From NCBI GenBank assembly GCA_014654115.1, contig JACWDO010000009.1, positions 1 to 36,820 of the forward strand: DNA of 36,820 nucleotides, written 5' to 3'. Numbering within the stretch: position 1 is the stretch's first letter; each line of letters starts with the position of its first letter. The notes under the pieces are model-generated. The model ran no database searches. It had not been told where the DNA came from and saw nothing but the letters and a program-made list of their open reading frames with translations. Both the position numbers and the translations under genes were made by a program. Origin of the DNA: Pelagibacterales bacterium SAG-MED17 (GTDB lineage: Bacteria > Pseudomonadota > Alphaproteobacteria > Pelagibacterales > Pelagibacteraceae). This document shows positions 8,149 to 16,104 of the stretch, in pieces.

Positions 8149-9211
8149 TTTTGTAATTATTGGAGGAGGTTGTGCAGGCTTGTCTTTAGCATATGAATTG
8201 GACATAAATAAAAAATTAAAAGATAAAACCTTGGCAATTATTGAGCCAAGATATGAATATAAAAAAGATAAGACATGGTCCTTCTGGAAAACATTCTCAC
8301 ATAATTTTGATGATTGTGTAAAAAAAAACTGGAAACATTTTTCGATAAATGTACCCAAAAAAACTAGACACCTTGAGTGTGATAGTTATCCATATCAAAC
8401 CATAGACAGTGGATTATTTTATGAGAAGATAAATAATAAATTAAAAGAAAATAAGAATATTTATTATTATAAAAATGATGAAAATATAGATTTAGAAAAT
8501 GCATTAGTTTTTAATAGTGTACCAAATTTAAATAATCAAAATAATGGTCTCTGGCAACATTTCTGTGGCGTAGAAATAGAAACAAAAAAAGATTTTTTTG
8601 ATGATAAAATCATGAATTTAATGGACTTTGATTGCGAGCAGAGAGGAAGTGTTCACTTTTTTTATACTCTTCCCTACTCGAAAAAAACGGCATTGGTTGA
8701 AACTACTTGGCTATCCGAAATGAACGATAACTCTCAAAAAGATTATGATGAACAAATCAAACAATATATTGAAAATAATCTAAACCTAAAAGATTATAAG
8801 ATTACTTATAAAGAGGAAGGTTCAATTCCACTATTTTATCCTGATAATCAAAAAATTAAGAATAAAATAAATATTGGAACAGCAGGTGGCATGACAAGGT
8901 TAAGCACTGGTTATACATTTCTTAATATACAGGAACAAAGCAAATTTATAAGGGAAAATTTAGAAAATATTGATAATCTAAAAATATTTCAAATTAAAAG
9001 AAAATATCAATTTTTAGACAAAATTTTTTTAAATGTACTTAAAAATAATCCAAATAAAATGCCTAATGTTTTTTTTAGAATGTTTAACAATAAATCCAAT
9101 AAAGTTATAAAATTTTTATCTAACAAGAGCAATATTTTTGAAGATTTTTCTATAATATTAAAAATGCCTAAATGGATTTTTATAAAAGCTCTTTTCAAAC
9201 TAAATGACTAA
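8135..9211 (+). CDS. crtY: Lycopene beta-cyclase
   Basis: This 358-residue flavoprotein closes both ends of lycopene to give beta-carotene. The N-terminus has the nucleotide-binding motif DFVIIGGGCAGLSLAYEL (3-20). FFYTLPYSKKTALVETTW and GTAGGMTRLSTGYTF are conserved blocks of the CrtY family. The start overlaps crtB by 14 nt and the end overlaps blh by 8 nt, consistent with coupled translation. The C-terminal 80 residues are Lys/Asn rich and poorly conserved. Confidence 0.93.
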   Translation: MKDFDFVIIGGGCAGLSLAYELDINKKLKDKTLAIIEPRYEYKKDKTWSFWKTFSHNFDDCVKKNWKHFSINVPKKTRHLECDSYPYQTIDSGLFYEKINNKLKENKNIYYYKNDENIDLENALVFNSVPNLNNQNNGLWQHFCGVEIETKKDFFDDKIMNLMDFDCEQRGSVHFFYTLPYSKKTALVETTWLSEMNDNSQKDYDEQIKQYIENNLNLKDYKITYKEEGSIPLFYPDNQKIKNKINIGTAGGMTRLSTGYTFLNIQEQSKFIRENLENIDNLKIFQIKRKYQFLDKIFLNVLKNNPNKMPNVFFRMFNNKSNKVIKFLSNKSNIFEDFSIILKMPKWIFIKALFKLND

Positions 9212-10097
9212 GATTAATTTTTATCATTCTTTAATTTTTTTCAATCTATGTATATCGATAGCAGGGATAGAGTACTTAAGGGAAGGTGGCTTTTTAATAA
9301 TTTGCTTATTTTTAATTTTAACAATTGGAATTTCTCATGGTTCATTAGATCATATTAAAGGAAAGAAACTTATTAAATATTTTGGATATAAATCAATTAG
9401 TATTTTTTATTTAGGCTATATATTTATTGGCATAGCCACAATAACTATCTGGCTAATATTTCCAAAGTTCTTACTTTTTTTATTTTTGGTTATTGCTGCT
9501 TTTCATTTCGGTAAAGAGGATTCAGAATTTATTGATAAAAAAAAAAATTTTGAACATATTTATTTTTTAAAGGGATCTTTAATAATTACATCACCTTTAT
9601 TTTTTCACAAAGAGGAAACACTTACAATTTTTGAAACTTTAAATTTCAACATTTCAAATAGTTTTATGATAACTAACGAAATACTACTCATATTTATACT
9701 TCTATCTCTAATCTCTGGTATTTATTTATCTTTAAATAAAAATATTGAGGAAAAATCACTCTTATTGATGGATTATTTATCAATACTAATTCTTAATTAT
9801 TTCCTTAATCCAATAATAGCGTTTACGGTTTATTTTTGTTTCTTGCACTCCATTAGACACTCCATATCTTTAATTTATGAAATAAACAAAAATCTGAGAA
9901 GAGGTTTGCCAATATTCATTAAAAAAGCCTTACCATTAACTATTCTGACCATTATTGGGTACATTTTTTCAATATTAATTCTTAATAATTATAATGAACT
10001 TGACGAGACCATATATCGAGTTATTTTTATTGGATTGGCCTCATTAACTTTTCCACATATATTGCTCGAATATTTAGTTGAAAAAAATGAGCAATAG
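9204..10097 (+). CDS. blh: Beta-carotene 15,15'-dioxygenase, Brp/Blh family
   Basis: This 297-residue polytopic membrane enzyme cleaves beta-carotene into two retinals. Histidines that would bind iron sit in the family pattern: His45 and His50 (SHGSLDH), His101 (AAFHFGKED), and His215 and His219 (LHSIRHS). About eight hydrophobic segments are visible. Its place after crtIBY completes the phytoene-to-retinal route that supplies proteorhodopsin, though no opsin gene lies in this window. The end overlaps the next small gene by 11 nt. Confidence 0.93.
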   Translation: MTKINFYHSLIFFNLCISIAGIEYLREGGFLIICLFLILTIGISHGSLDHIKGKKLIKYFGYKSISIFYLGYIFIGIATITIWLIFPKFLLFLFLVIAAFHFGKEDSEFIDKKKNFEHIYFLKGSLIITSPLFFHKEETLTIFETLNFNISNSFMITNEILLIFILLSLISGIYLSLNKNIEEKSLLLMDYLSILILNYFLNPIIAFTVYFCFLHSIRHSISLIYEINKNLRRGLPIFIKKALPLTILTIIGYIFSILILNNYNELDETIYRVIFIGLASLTFPHILLEYLVEKNEQ

Positions 10098-10260
10098 TAA
10101 AATTAATTTTGTTGGATGGATTTTATTTATTATATCTGCAATAGGATTTATAATATCAAGCATTGGGAGTTTTTGGGCAATGTTTGGAAGTATTTTTTTT
10201 CTTGTGGCTTGTATTATTTTTCTAATTCCATTCTTTAGAAAAGACGAAAATGAAAAATAA
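10087..10260 (+). CDS. Small two-helix membrane protein of unknown function
   Basis: A 57-residue protein lying between blh and ispH and overlapping each by 11 nt. Two hydrophobic helices (about 9-26 and 30-49) are separated by a short GSFWAMFG turn, and the tail is charged (FRKDENEK). The ATG at 10087 is preferred to a TTG 9 nt upstream. I do not recognise a family. Overlap on both sides argues that it is a real, translated gene. It may be linked to retinal or isoprenoid metabolism only by position. Confidence 0.6.
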   Translation: MSNSKINFVGWILFIISAIGFIISSIGSFWAMFGSIFFLVACIIFLIPFFRKDENEK

Positions 10261-11191
10261 TCATTTGAAAATTCTATTAGCTGCACCAAGAGGATTTTGC
10301 GCAGGTGTTGACAGAGCTATTGAGATTGTTAAAAAGAGTATCGATAAATATGGCGCTCCAGTTTATGTGAGACATGAAATTGTTCACAACAAACATGTAG
10401 TTGATAATTTAAAAAAAATTGGTGCTATATTTGTTGAAGAAATTGACGAGATAGAGGATAAAACGCGGCCAGTAATTTTCTCAGCTCATGGTGTTCCAAA
10501 ATCAGTGCCAAAAGAGGCATCAAATTTAAATATGATTTTTGTTGATGCTACATGTCCTTTAGTTTCTAAAGTACACCGTGAAGCGGAAATTTTGAATAAG
10601 CAAGATTTACATGTTTTGCTTATTGGCCATGAAAATCATCCTGAAGTAATTGGTACAATGGGACAACTTGCTAAAGGGAAAATTGAACTTATAGAAACTG
10701 TAGAAGATGCCAAAAGATTTCAAATGAAGGAAGACAAGAAGCTCGCCTATATTACTCAAACTACTTTATCCGTAGATGATACAAAGGAAATTATAGAGGT
10801 ACTTAAAGAACGATTTCCAGATATTCATGAGCCCAAAAAAGATGATATTTGTTATGCAACTACTAACAGGCAAGCAGCAGTAAAAAAAATAGCTAAAAAT
10901 TGTGATAATTTTTTTATAATTGGTAGTAGAAATTCATCTAATTCAGTTCGACTAGTTGAAGTTGCTAAAAATAATGGTTGTAAGGCTGAATTAATTCATT
11001 CTGAGAGTAATTTCCCGATTGAGAGATTAAAAAAATGTAAAACTATAGGTATTTCATCAGGTGCTTCGGCTCCTGAAATTCTAGTAGACGAGTTCATAGA
11101 CAAAATTAAAAAAGAATTTACAGTAGAGATTGAAGAAGTAGAAATAGTTAAAGAAAACGTAACATTTAAAATCCCAGGTAAATTAAACTAA
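10250..11191 (+). CDS. ispH: 4-hydroxy-3-methylbut-2-enyl diphosphate reductase
   Basis: This is the last enzyme of the MEP pathway; it reduces HMBPP to IPP and DMAPP. The three cysteines holding the iron-sulfur cluster are Cys17 (PRGFCAGVDRA), Cys102 (DATCPLV) and Cys201 (DICYATTNRQ). The family motifs HNKHVV, SAHGVP and GHENHPEVIGTMGQ are present. Length is normal at 313 residues. It supplies the C5 units that the upstream crt genes use, and it forms the ispH-thrB-rnhA trio widely kept in alphaproteobacteria. Its last base is the first base of the thrB start. Confidence 0.97.
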   Translation: MKNNHLKILLAAPRGFCAGVDRAIEIVKKSIDKYGAPVYVRHEIVHNKHVVDNLKKIGAIFVEEIDEIEDKTRPVIFSAHGVPKSVPKEASNLNMIFVDATCPLVSKVHREAEILNKQDLHVLLIGHENHPEVIGTMGQLAKGKIELIETVEDAKRFQMKEDKKLAYITQTTLSVDDTKEIIEVLKERFPDIHEPKKDDICYATTNRQAAVKKIAKNCDNFFIIGSRNSSNSVRLVEVAKNNGCKAELIHSESNFPIERLKKCKTIGISSGASAPEILVDEFIDKIKKEFTVEIEEVEIVKENVTFKIPGKLN

Positions 11192-12159
11192 TGGCTGTAT
11201 ATACTAGAATTAATGGCATAGATTTAAGACAGATAGAAAAAAGCTTTAAAATCGGAAAAATCGTTACATTTTCAGGGATAAAAAAGGGGATTGAGAACAC
11301 TAATTACCTATTAAAAACAGATAAAAAAAAAATAATACTAACCATATTTGAAAAAAGAGTTCAAAAAAAAGATCTACCTTTTTTTATGAAACTTATGTAT
11401 GGCTTATCGAGGCAAAAAATTAAATGTCCAGAACCTATAAAAAATAATAAGGGTGAATATTTATTTAAAATTAAAAATAAAACTGCTTGTTTGGTAAGTT
11501 TTCTTGAAGGGAATGATAAAATCCAATTAACAAACAAAGATTGTTTCGATGTAGGAAAAAATGCAGGCAAATTACATTTAGCTGCTAAAAACTTAAAATT
11601 GTACAGAAAAAATTCTTTATCTTTGAAATCTTGGGGACCGTTGCTTTATAAAATAGACAAAAAGATTAATAAACTTTCAAAAAATTTAATAAATACTATG
11701 AGGAATGATTTACTAGATATTAAAAAAAAATGGCCAACGAATATGCCCAAAGGAATAATTCATAGCGACCTTTTTATAGATAATATTTTTTTCTATAAAA
11801 ATAAATATTATGGGTTTATTGACTTTTATTTTTCTGCAAATGATTTCTTAGCTTACGAATTAGCCACATGTGTAAATGCGTTATGCTTTAAAAAAATAAA
11901 TAAAGTATTTATTTTAGACAGAAATAAATCTTCTCAACTATTAAGAGGTTATCAATCAGTGCGCAAATTGAATTCTAAGGAAAAGAACAACTTCAATACC
12001 CTATGTAGAGGTTCGGCTTTAAGATATCTTTTAACTAGATCCTATGATTATTTGAATACTCCTAAAAAAGCATTAATAAAGATTAAAGATCCTAAAGAAT
12101 ATTTAGATAAATTAAACTTTCATAGAAAACTGAATTCTTTTAAGGACTATTGTAAGTGA
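11191..12159 (+). CDS. thrB: Homoserine kinase, type II
   Basis: A 322-residue kinase of the aminoglycoside-phosphotransferase fold that phosphorylates homoserine in threonine synthesis. The catalytic loop is His191-Ser-Asp193-Leu-Phe-Ile-Asp197-Asn198 and the metal motif is GFIDFYFSANDFLAYELA. This matches the ThrB group used by alpha- and betaproteobacteria rather than the GHMP-type ThrB of E. coli. The conserved neighbours ispH and rnhA support the assignment. The partner gene thrC lies about 1.4 kb further on, on the opposite strand. Confidence 0.93.
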   Translation: MAVYTRINGIDLRQIEKSFKIGKIVTFSGIKKGIENTNYLLKTDKKKIILTIFEKRVQKKDLPFFMKLMYGLSRQKIKCPEPIKNNKGEYLFKIKNKTACLVSFLEGNDKIQLTNKDCFDVGKNAGKLHLAAKNLKLYRKNSLSLKSWGPLLYKIDKKINKLSKNLINTMRNDLLDIKKKWPTNMPKGIIHSDLFIDNIFFYKNKYYGFIDFYFSANDFLAYELATCVNALCFKKINKVFILDRNKSSQLLRGYQSVRKLNSKEKNNFNTLCRGSALRYLLTRSYDYLNTPKKALIKIKDPKEYLDKLNFHRKLNSFKDYCK

Positions 12160-12590
12160 TAAAAATCTACACTGATGGATCGTGTTTAGGAAATCCAGGG
12201 GATGGTGGATGGGCTGCTATCATTATAGAAAATGAAAAGAAAACTTATATAAAAGGCAGTAAAAAAGATACTACAAATAACCAAATGGAGTTACTTGCTC
12301 CAATAAAAGCTATTGAAAAAATTCCACAAGGTAGCAAAGTTCAGATTTATACAGACTCCAAGTATGTAAAGTCTGGTATAACAGAGTGGATACACAATTG
12401 GAAAAAAAACGGTTGGAAAACTGCAAATAAACAACCTGTCAAAAATCAAGATCTATGGACTGAATTAGATAATATGACTATTGCATATGAGATAGAATGG
12501 ATTTGGGTTAAGGGTCATTCATCCGATAAATTAAATAATGAAGTAGACTTAATTGCTAGAGAAGCAGCAAACTCATCATGGAGCACCTAG
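12156..12590 (+). CDS. rnhA: Ribonuclease HI
   Basis: This 144-residue enzyme cuts RNA in RNA-DNA hybrids. The active-site acids are Asp7 (YTDGSCLGNPG), Glu45 (NNQMEL), Asp67 (YTDSKY) and Asp131 (NNEVDLIA), and the flexible-loop His121 (VKGHSS) is present. The basic handle WIHNWKKNGWKTANKQPVKN is intact. Translation starts at GTG (12156), which overlaps the thrB stop as GTGA. It ends the long plus-strand gene run; a 115-nt gap to cspA follows. Confidence 0.96.
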   Translation: MIKIYTDGSCLGNPGDGGWAAIIIENEKKTYIKGSKKDTTNNQMELLAPIKAIEKIPQGSKVQIYTDSKYVKSGITEWIHNWKKNGWKTANKQPVKNQDLWTELDNMTIAYEIEWIWVKGHSSDKLNNEVDLIAREAANSSWST

Positions 12591-12620
12591 CAAAAAACAC
12601 CCTGTATGATTTAAATTAGC

Positions 12621-12648
12621 TTGACATTTCTTACCAATTCAATTTAAA
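12621..12648 (+). promoter_or_regulatory. Candidate promoter of the cold-shock gene
   Basis: TTGACA (12621-12626) is a perfect -35 hexamer. A -10-like TTTAAA lies at 12643-12648 after a 16-nt spacer. Transcription would begin near 12655, just before the hairpin at 12658-12674, giving a leader of about 50 nt. The -10 matches only four of six consensus bases. Confidence 0.4.
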
Positions 12649-12657
12649 GGTGCTTTA

Positions 12658-12674
12658 TGTTAGTTTTGCTAACA
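12658..12674 (+). promoter_or_regulatory. Hairpin in the cspA leader
   Basis: TGTTAG and CTAACA form a perfect 6-bp stem around a TTTTG loop. No T-run follows, so it is not a standard terminator. It lies 31 nt before the cspA ATG and near the predicted 5' end of the mRNA. Cold-shock mRNAs often carry structured leaders that affect stability and translation, so a role there is plausible but inferred. Confidence 0.45.
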
Positions 12675-12705
12675 AATGAGTTAAATTACAACGAAAGAAA
12701 ATAAA

Positions 12706-12909
12706 ATGAGTATAAATGGAAAAGTCAAATGGTTTAATGCAACAAAAGGATACGGTTTCATTGAAAGAGATGACAAAGAAAAAGATGTTTTTGTACATTC
12801 TTCAGCAGCACAGGCTGCAAACCTACAGCTAAATGAAGGTGATGCATTAACATTTGAAGTAGAGAATGGTGACAAAGGCCCTTCTGCAGTTAATCTGCAA
12901 AAAGCTTAA
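12706..12909 (+). CDS. cspA: Cold-shock domain protein
   Basis: A 67-residue single-domain protein that binds single-stranded RNA and DNA. The RNP1 motif is KGYGFIE (14-20) and the RNP2 motif is DVFVHSS (27-33). The N-terminal [15 protein letters not shown] block is the family signature. Length is typical. It stands alone, with the longest gaps of the window on both sides, a candidate promoter and a leader hairpin. Paralogue identity within the Csp family cannot be set from sequence alone. Confidence 0.95.
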   Translation: MSINGKVKWFNATKGYGFIERDDKEKDVFVHSSAAQAANLQLNEGDALTFEVENGDKGPSAVNLQKA

Positions 12910-12932
12910 TCATATATTGGTAATTCAAATAT

Positions 12933-12980
12933 ATTTGGGGTGGGGATTAAAAGTTATAAAGTTCAATTTCTGTCCCAAAT
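12933..12980. terminator. Possible structured region between cspA and the convergent peroxiredoxin gene
   Basis: ATTTGGG (12933-12939) can pair with CCCAAAT (12974-12980) over a 34-nt loop. The left arm sits in TTTGGGGTGGGG, the only such G-rich patch noticed in the non-coding DNA. It lies between convergent genes, where a two-way transcription end is expected. The long loop and missing T-run make it a poor intrinsic terminator. Confidence 0.25.
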
Positions 12981-13028
12981 AATTTAAATTAATTTCTAAA
13001 GTAACTTAGATCAGTAAAGTCTAACTTA

Positions 13029-13514
13029 CTAAATAATTTCTAAAACTCTTTCTGCTGAAGATATTCCACAATTCTTAGTTTCTTCTTCTTCTTGAATATT
13101 TTGCACTTCTAGGTTGTTTATAATTATTGCATAGCGGCTTGACCTAATACCCATTCCTTTAGAATTTCTATCTACTTCAGTACCAATCAGCTTTGTGAAT
13201 AACAAATAAGGATCAGCTAACATGGTTATATTTTCCCCTATATTGTTTGCATCCCCCCAAGCATTCATTACATATGGATCATTAACAGCTAAACAAAATA
13301 TTTTATCAATACCTTTGTCTAAGATTTGTTTCGCATTTTTAACATAACCCGGTAAATGGAACTTAGAACATGTAGCAGTAAATGCACCAGGTAATCCAAA
13401 TAATATAATTTTATTTGTCCCTAAAACTTCAGATATATTTTGCTCCTTAGGCTCACCGTCAACTAAATGGAAGATCTTTGAGTCTGGTATTTTATCTTTA
13501 ACTTTTAGTTTCAT
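13029..13514 (-). CDS. Peroxiredoxin, Prx5-like
   Basis: A 161-residue thiol peroxidase that reduces hydroperoxides. The peroxidatic Cys49 lies in LPGAFTATCSKFHLPGY, the Prx5/AhpC-TSA motif of the PGAFTxxC type. A later cysteine in ETKNCGISSAE, near the C-terminus, could act as resolving Cys. The start overlaps the thrC stop (ATGA), so the two are coupled although functionally unrelated. No signal peptide is visible, so it is cytoplasmic. Confidence 0.9.
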   Translation of the reverse strand: MKLKVKDKIPDSKIFHLVDGEPKEQNISEVLGTNKIILFGLPGAFTATCSKFHLPGYVKNAKQILDKGIDKIFCLAVNDPYVMNAWGDANNIGENITMLADPYLLFTKLIGTEVDRNSKGMGIRSSRYAIIINNLEVQNIQEEEETKNCGISSAERVLEII

Positions 13515-14881
13515 AATTTACTTTTAACAAAATTCTTTACTTCCTCTGTATCATTTTTCAATAATTGAAAGTTTTCTTCTTTGTCAAAAACATATTGAAG
13601 CTCTTTAGGTAAATCCTCATGCTTGTTTATTGCTTTATCAGTAGCAGCTGGAAATTTACAAGGGTGAGCAGTTGATAAAACTACGCAATCATTAAATGAT
13701 AATTTATGAACGGCTCCTACTCCAACCGCAGTATGTGGATCTAAAATGATAGTATTTTTCTCAAAATTTTCTTTGATAATTTCCAAAGTTTCATCTTCAT
13801 TACAACTTTCAGAGATAAAATCTTTTTGTATGATTTTCAAGTTTGATTTATCAATCTGGTATTCATTTTGTTTAATTCTTTTCATTATATCTGCTGTGAT
13901 ATCAGAGTTAGAATTGTTTACGTAATAAATTAGTCTTTCGAAGTTGCTAGCTAGTTGAATATCCATGCTTGGAGAAAGTGTTTCTTTAACTTTTTTTGAA
14001 ACATAATCACCATTGGAAATTGCTCTATGTAAAATATCATTTTCATTTGTTGCTACAATAAGTTTATCTATTGGTAATCCCATTTCTTTAGCAAGGTAGC
14101 CTGCAAAAACATCTCCAAAGTTTCCTGTAGGAACTGAAAATGAAACAGGTTTATCTCCATCAAGTTTAAAATATGTATAAAAATAGTATACAGTTTGAGC
14201 AATTATTCTAGCCCAATTTATAGAATTTACACCTGACATATTTATAGATTTTGAAAAATCAAGATCTGAGAACATTTGTTTTACGATACTTTGGCAATCA
14301 TCGAAATTTCCATCGATTGCAATATTGAAAACATTTTTATCTTCAACTGTTGTCATTAATTTTCTTTGTACAGGTGAAATTCTATTATTAGGATGTAAAA
14401 CGAAAATATTTAAGTTTGATTTTCCTCTAATTGCGTCTATAGCGGCAGCACCTGTATCACCAGAAGTTGCTACAACAATATTAATTTTTTTATTATTCTT
14501 ACTTAAATAATACTCATATAAATTTCCAATGAACTGCATTGCAATATCTTTAAATGCTAAAGTCGGACCATGAAATAACTCTAACAACTTCAAATCACCA
14601 ATATTTGAAATTTTAACAACATCTTTTTCTCTAAAAGTTGAATAAGATTTTTTAATTAATGATGAGAGATCTTTTTTAGAAATAAAATCTGAAGAAAATA
14701 AGTTAATTATTTCAGTAGATAAATCATTATAATTTAGGTTTTTAAGATCAGATAGCTCTTTTAGACTAAATTTTTTTAAAGATGTAGGCACATAAAGCCC
14801 ACCGTCATCGGCTAAACCTTTGATGAAAACTTCTTCAAAACTATATTCTTTTGAATTATCTCTTGTACTTACATATCTCAT
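13511..14881 (-). CDS. thrC: Threonine synthase
   Basis: This 456-residue PLP enzyme converts O-phosphohomoserine to threonine, the step after ThrB. The PLP lysine is Lys111 in LFHGPTLAFKDIAMQF. The phosphate-binding loop VATSGDTGAAAI and the block SVPTGNFGDVFAGYLAKEMGLPI are conserved. The N-terminal RYVSTRDNS start is typical. It lies downstream of the oxidase genes (ctaB is 41 nt upstream) and may be co-transcribed with them. Confidence 0.96.
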   Translation of the reverse strand: MRYVSTRDNSKEYSFEEVFIKGLADDGGLYVPTSLKKFSLKELSDLKNLNYNDLSTEIINLFSSDFISKKDLSSLIKKSYSTFREKDVVKISNIGDLKLLELFHGPTLAFKDIAMQFIGNLYEYYLSKNNKKINIVVATSGDTGAAAIDAIRGKSNLNIFVLHPNNRISPVQRKLMTTVEDKNVFNIAIDGNFDDCQSIVKQMFSDLDFSKSINMSGVNSINWARIIAQTVYYFYTYFKLDGDKPVSFSVPTGNFGDVFAGYLAKEMGLPIDKLIVATNENDILHRAISNGDYVSKKVKETLSPSMDIQLASNFERLIYYVNNSNSDITADIMKRIKQNEYQIDKSNLKIIQKDFISESCNEDETLEIIKENFEKNTIILDPHTAVGVGAVHKLSFNDCVVLSTAHPCKFPAATDKAINKHEDLPKELQYVFDKEENFQLLKNDTEEVKNFVKSKL

Positions 14882-14922
14882 GAATTTTTTTTACCATTTT
14901 CCTATAAAATAAATAGGATTAT

Positions 14923-15837
14923 TTATTTTATAATCTGGTCTAACAAAAATAGGACAAATAGCAAAAATAAGTAAAAAATTGAGTAAGAGAATACTTTTTG
15001 AGCCTTTTTTATTTCAAATTTATTTTTTTTAAATTTAAGAAGATCATAACAAACATAATTATAATAAAATGTAAGTAATAAGGAGATAATTAGGAATGTT
15101 TCACCTACAAAACCTATATAATAAGGTAAGATAACTATTGGTAACATTATTAAAGAATAAATAAATATATTTTTCTTTGTCTCTTCAATCCCATTGGTGA
15201 TAGGTAACATCGGAATTTTAGCTTTCTGGTAATCATCTGCTTTATAAAGGCTTAATGCCCAAAAATGAGATGGGGTCCAAAAGAATATAATTAAGAAAAA
15301 TGTTATTGGCTCAAATGTTAGTGAGTTAGTTGCAATTGTCCAACCTATTACTGGAGGTAATGCGCCTGAAGCTCCCCCTATAACAATATTTTGTGAAGTC
15401 TTTCTTTTTAACCAAATCGTATAGACAAAGACATAAAATGCGATCGTTATAGATAATAGTATCGCAGATGTTAAATTTGAAAAATAATAGAGTCCAACTA
15501 TGGATACAATTGATAATACTGTTCCAAATAATAAGGCATGCTCCCTATTCACCTTTCCAGTTGGAATTGGTCTAAGACAAGTCCTGGTCATTAATTTATC
15601 AAGATCAGCCTCGTACCACATGTTTAAAGCACCTGCAGCACCTGCTCCCATAGTTACAAAGAAAATTGCAATTATTGAGTTTAGAAAAGAAACTGAAACT
15701 GGCGCTGTAAGCAATCCAACTGCACAAGTGAAGATAACCAAAGACATTACTCTTGGCTTCATTAATAATAATAAATATTTTGAATAAGATAAAAAGCTAA
15801 CTGAAACTGATTTTTTTTTAATTGTATTTGCAGTCAC
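14923..15837 (-). CDS. ctaB: Protoheme IX farnesyltransferase (heme O synthase)
   Basis: A 304-residue UbiA-family membrane enzyme that adds a farnesyl chain to heme B to make heme O for the oxidase. The Asp-rich site NMWYEADLDKLMTRTCLRPIP, starting near residue 68, is the CtaB/CyoE signature. The second conserved region WTPSHFWALSLYKADDYQKA is also present. Eight to nine hydrophobic segments are visible. It ends the oxidase part of this minus-strand block. ctaA, which would turn heme O into heme A, is not nearby. Confidence 0.95.
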   Translation of the reverse strand: MTANTIKKKSVSVSFLSYSKYLLLLMKPRVMSLVIFTCAVGLLTAPVSVSFLNSIIAIFFVTMGAGAAGALNMWYEADLDKLMTRTCLRPIPTGKVNREHALLFGTVLSIVSIVGLYYFSNLTSAILLSITIAFYVFVYTIWLKRKTSQNIVIGGASGALPPVIGWTIATNSLTFEPITFFLIIFFWTPSHFWALSLYKADDYQKAKIPMLPITNGIEETKKNIFIYSLIMLPIVILPYYIGFVGETFLIISLLLTFYYNYVCYDLLKFKKNKFEIKKAQKVFSYSIFYLFLLFVLFLLDQIIK

Positions 15838-15839
15838 TA

Positions 15840-16103
15840 TTACTCAACATTTAGTGAAACAAATATTACAAGTAATATAACGCCTGCTATTAAAATATGA
15901 TTTCCAAGATCGAATATACCTACTTTACTATTTTTTTTGTCAATCAATCTTCTTCGTAAAGGTATTTGATCATAGGGGTTGATAGTGACTTTTTCACCTT
16001 GTTCTTTTTGATTTTCAACTTTTACTGAGTAACCAAACCAAACTATATAAATAAATAAGAAAAATAGAATTAGAAAAAAGGCTAAATATCCATAAGCATC
16101 CAT
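15840..16103 (-). CDS. Unknown two-helix membrane protein in the oxidase cluster
   Basis: An 87-residue protein with one helix at the N-terminus (about 5-27) and one at the C-terminus (about 66-85). The 38-residue loop between them is polar and basic (RRRLIDKKNSK). No cysteine is present and there is a single histidine, so a copper-carrier role is unlikely. It is packed between subunit IV (1 nt) and ctaB (2 nt) and must be co-transcribed with them. I do not recognise a family. An accessory subunit or assembly factor of the oxidase is an inference from position. Confidence 0.7.
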   Translation of the reverse strand: MDAYGYLAFFLILFFLFIYIVWFGYSVKVENQKEQGEKVTINPYDQIPLRRRLIDKKNSKVGIFDLGNHILIAGVILLVIFVSLNVE

Positions 16104-16104
16104 A

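Noticed and set aside
9204..10097. Possible rhodopsin, because it is a polytopic membrane protein in a retinal operon
   Set aside because: It lacks the helix-7 lysine motif of rhodopsins and has the histidine pattern of the Brp/Blh dioxygenases.
12582..12654. AGCACCT/AGGTGCT inverted repeat around the rnhA-cspA gap
   Set aside because: The arms are 59 nt apart and there is no T-run; pairing is probably accidental.
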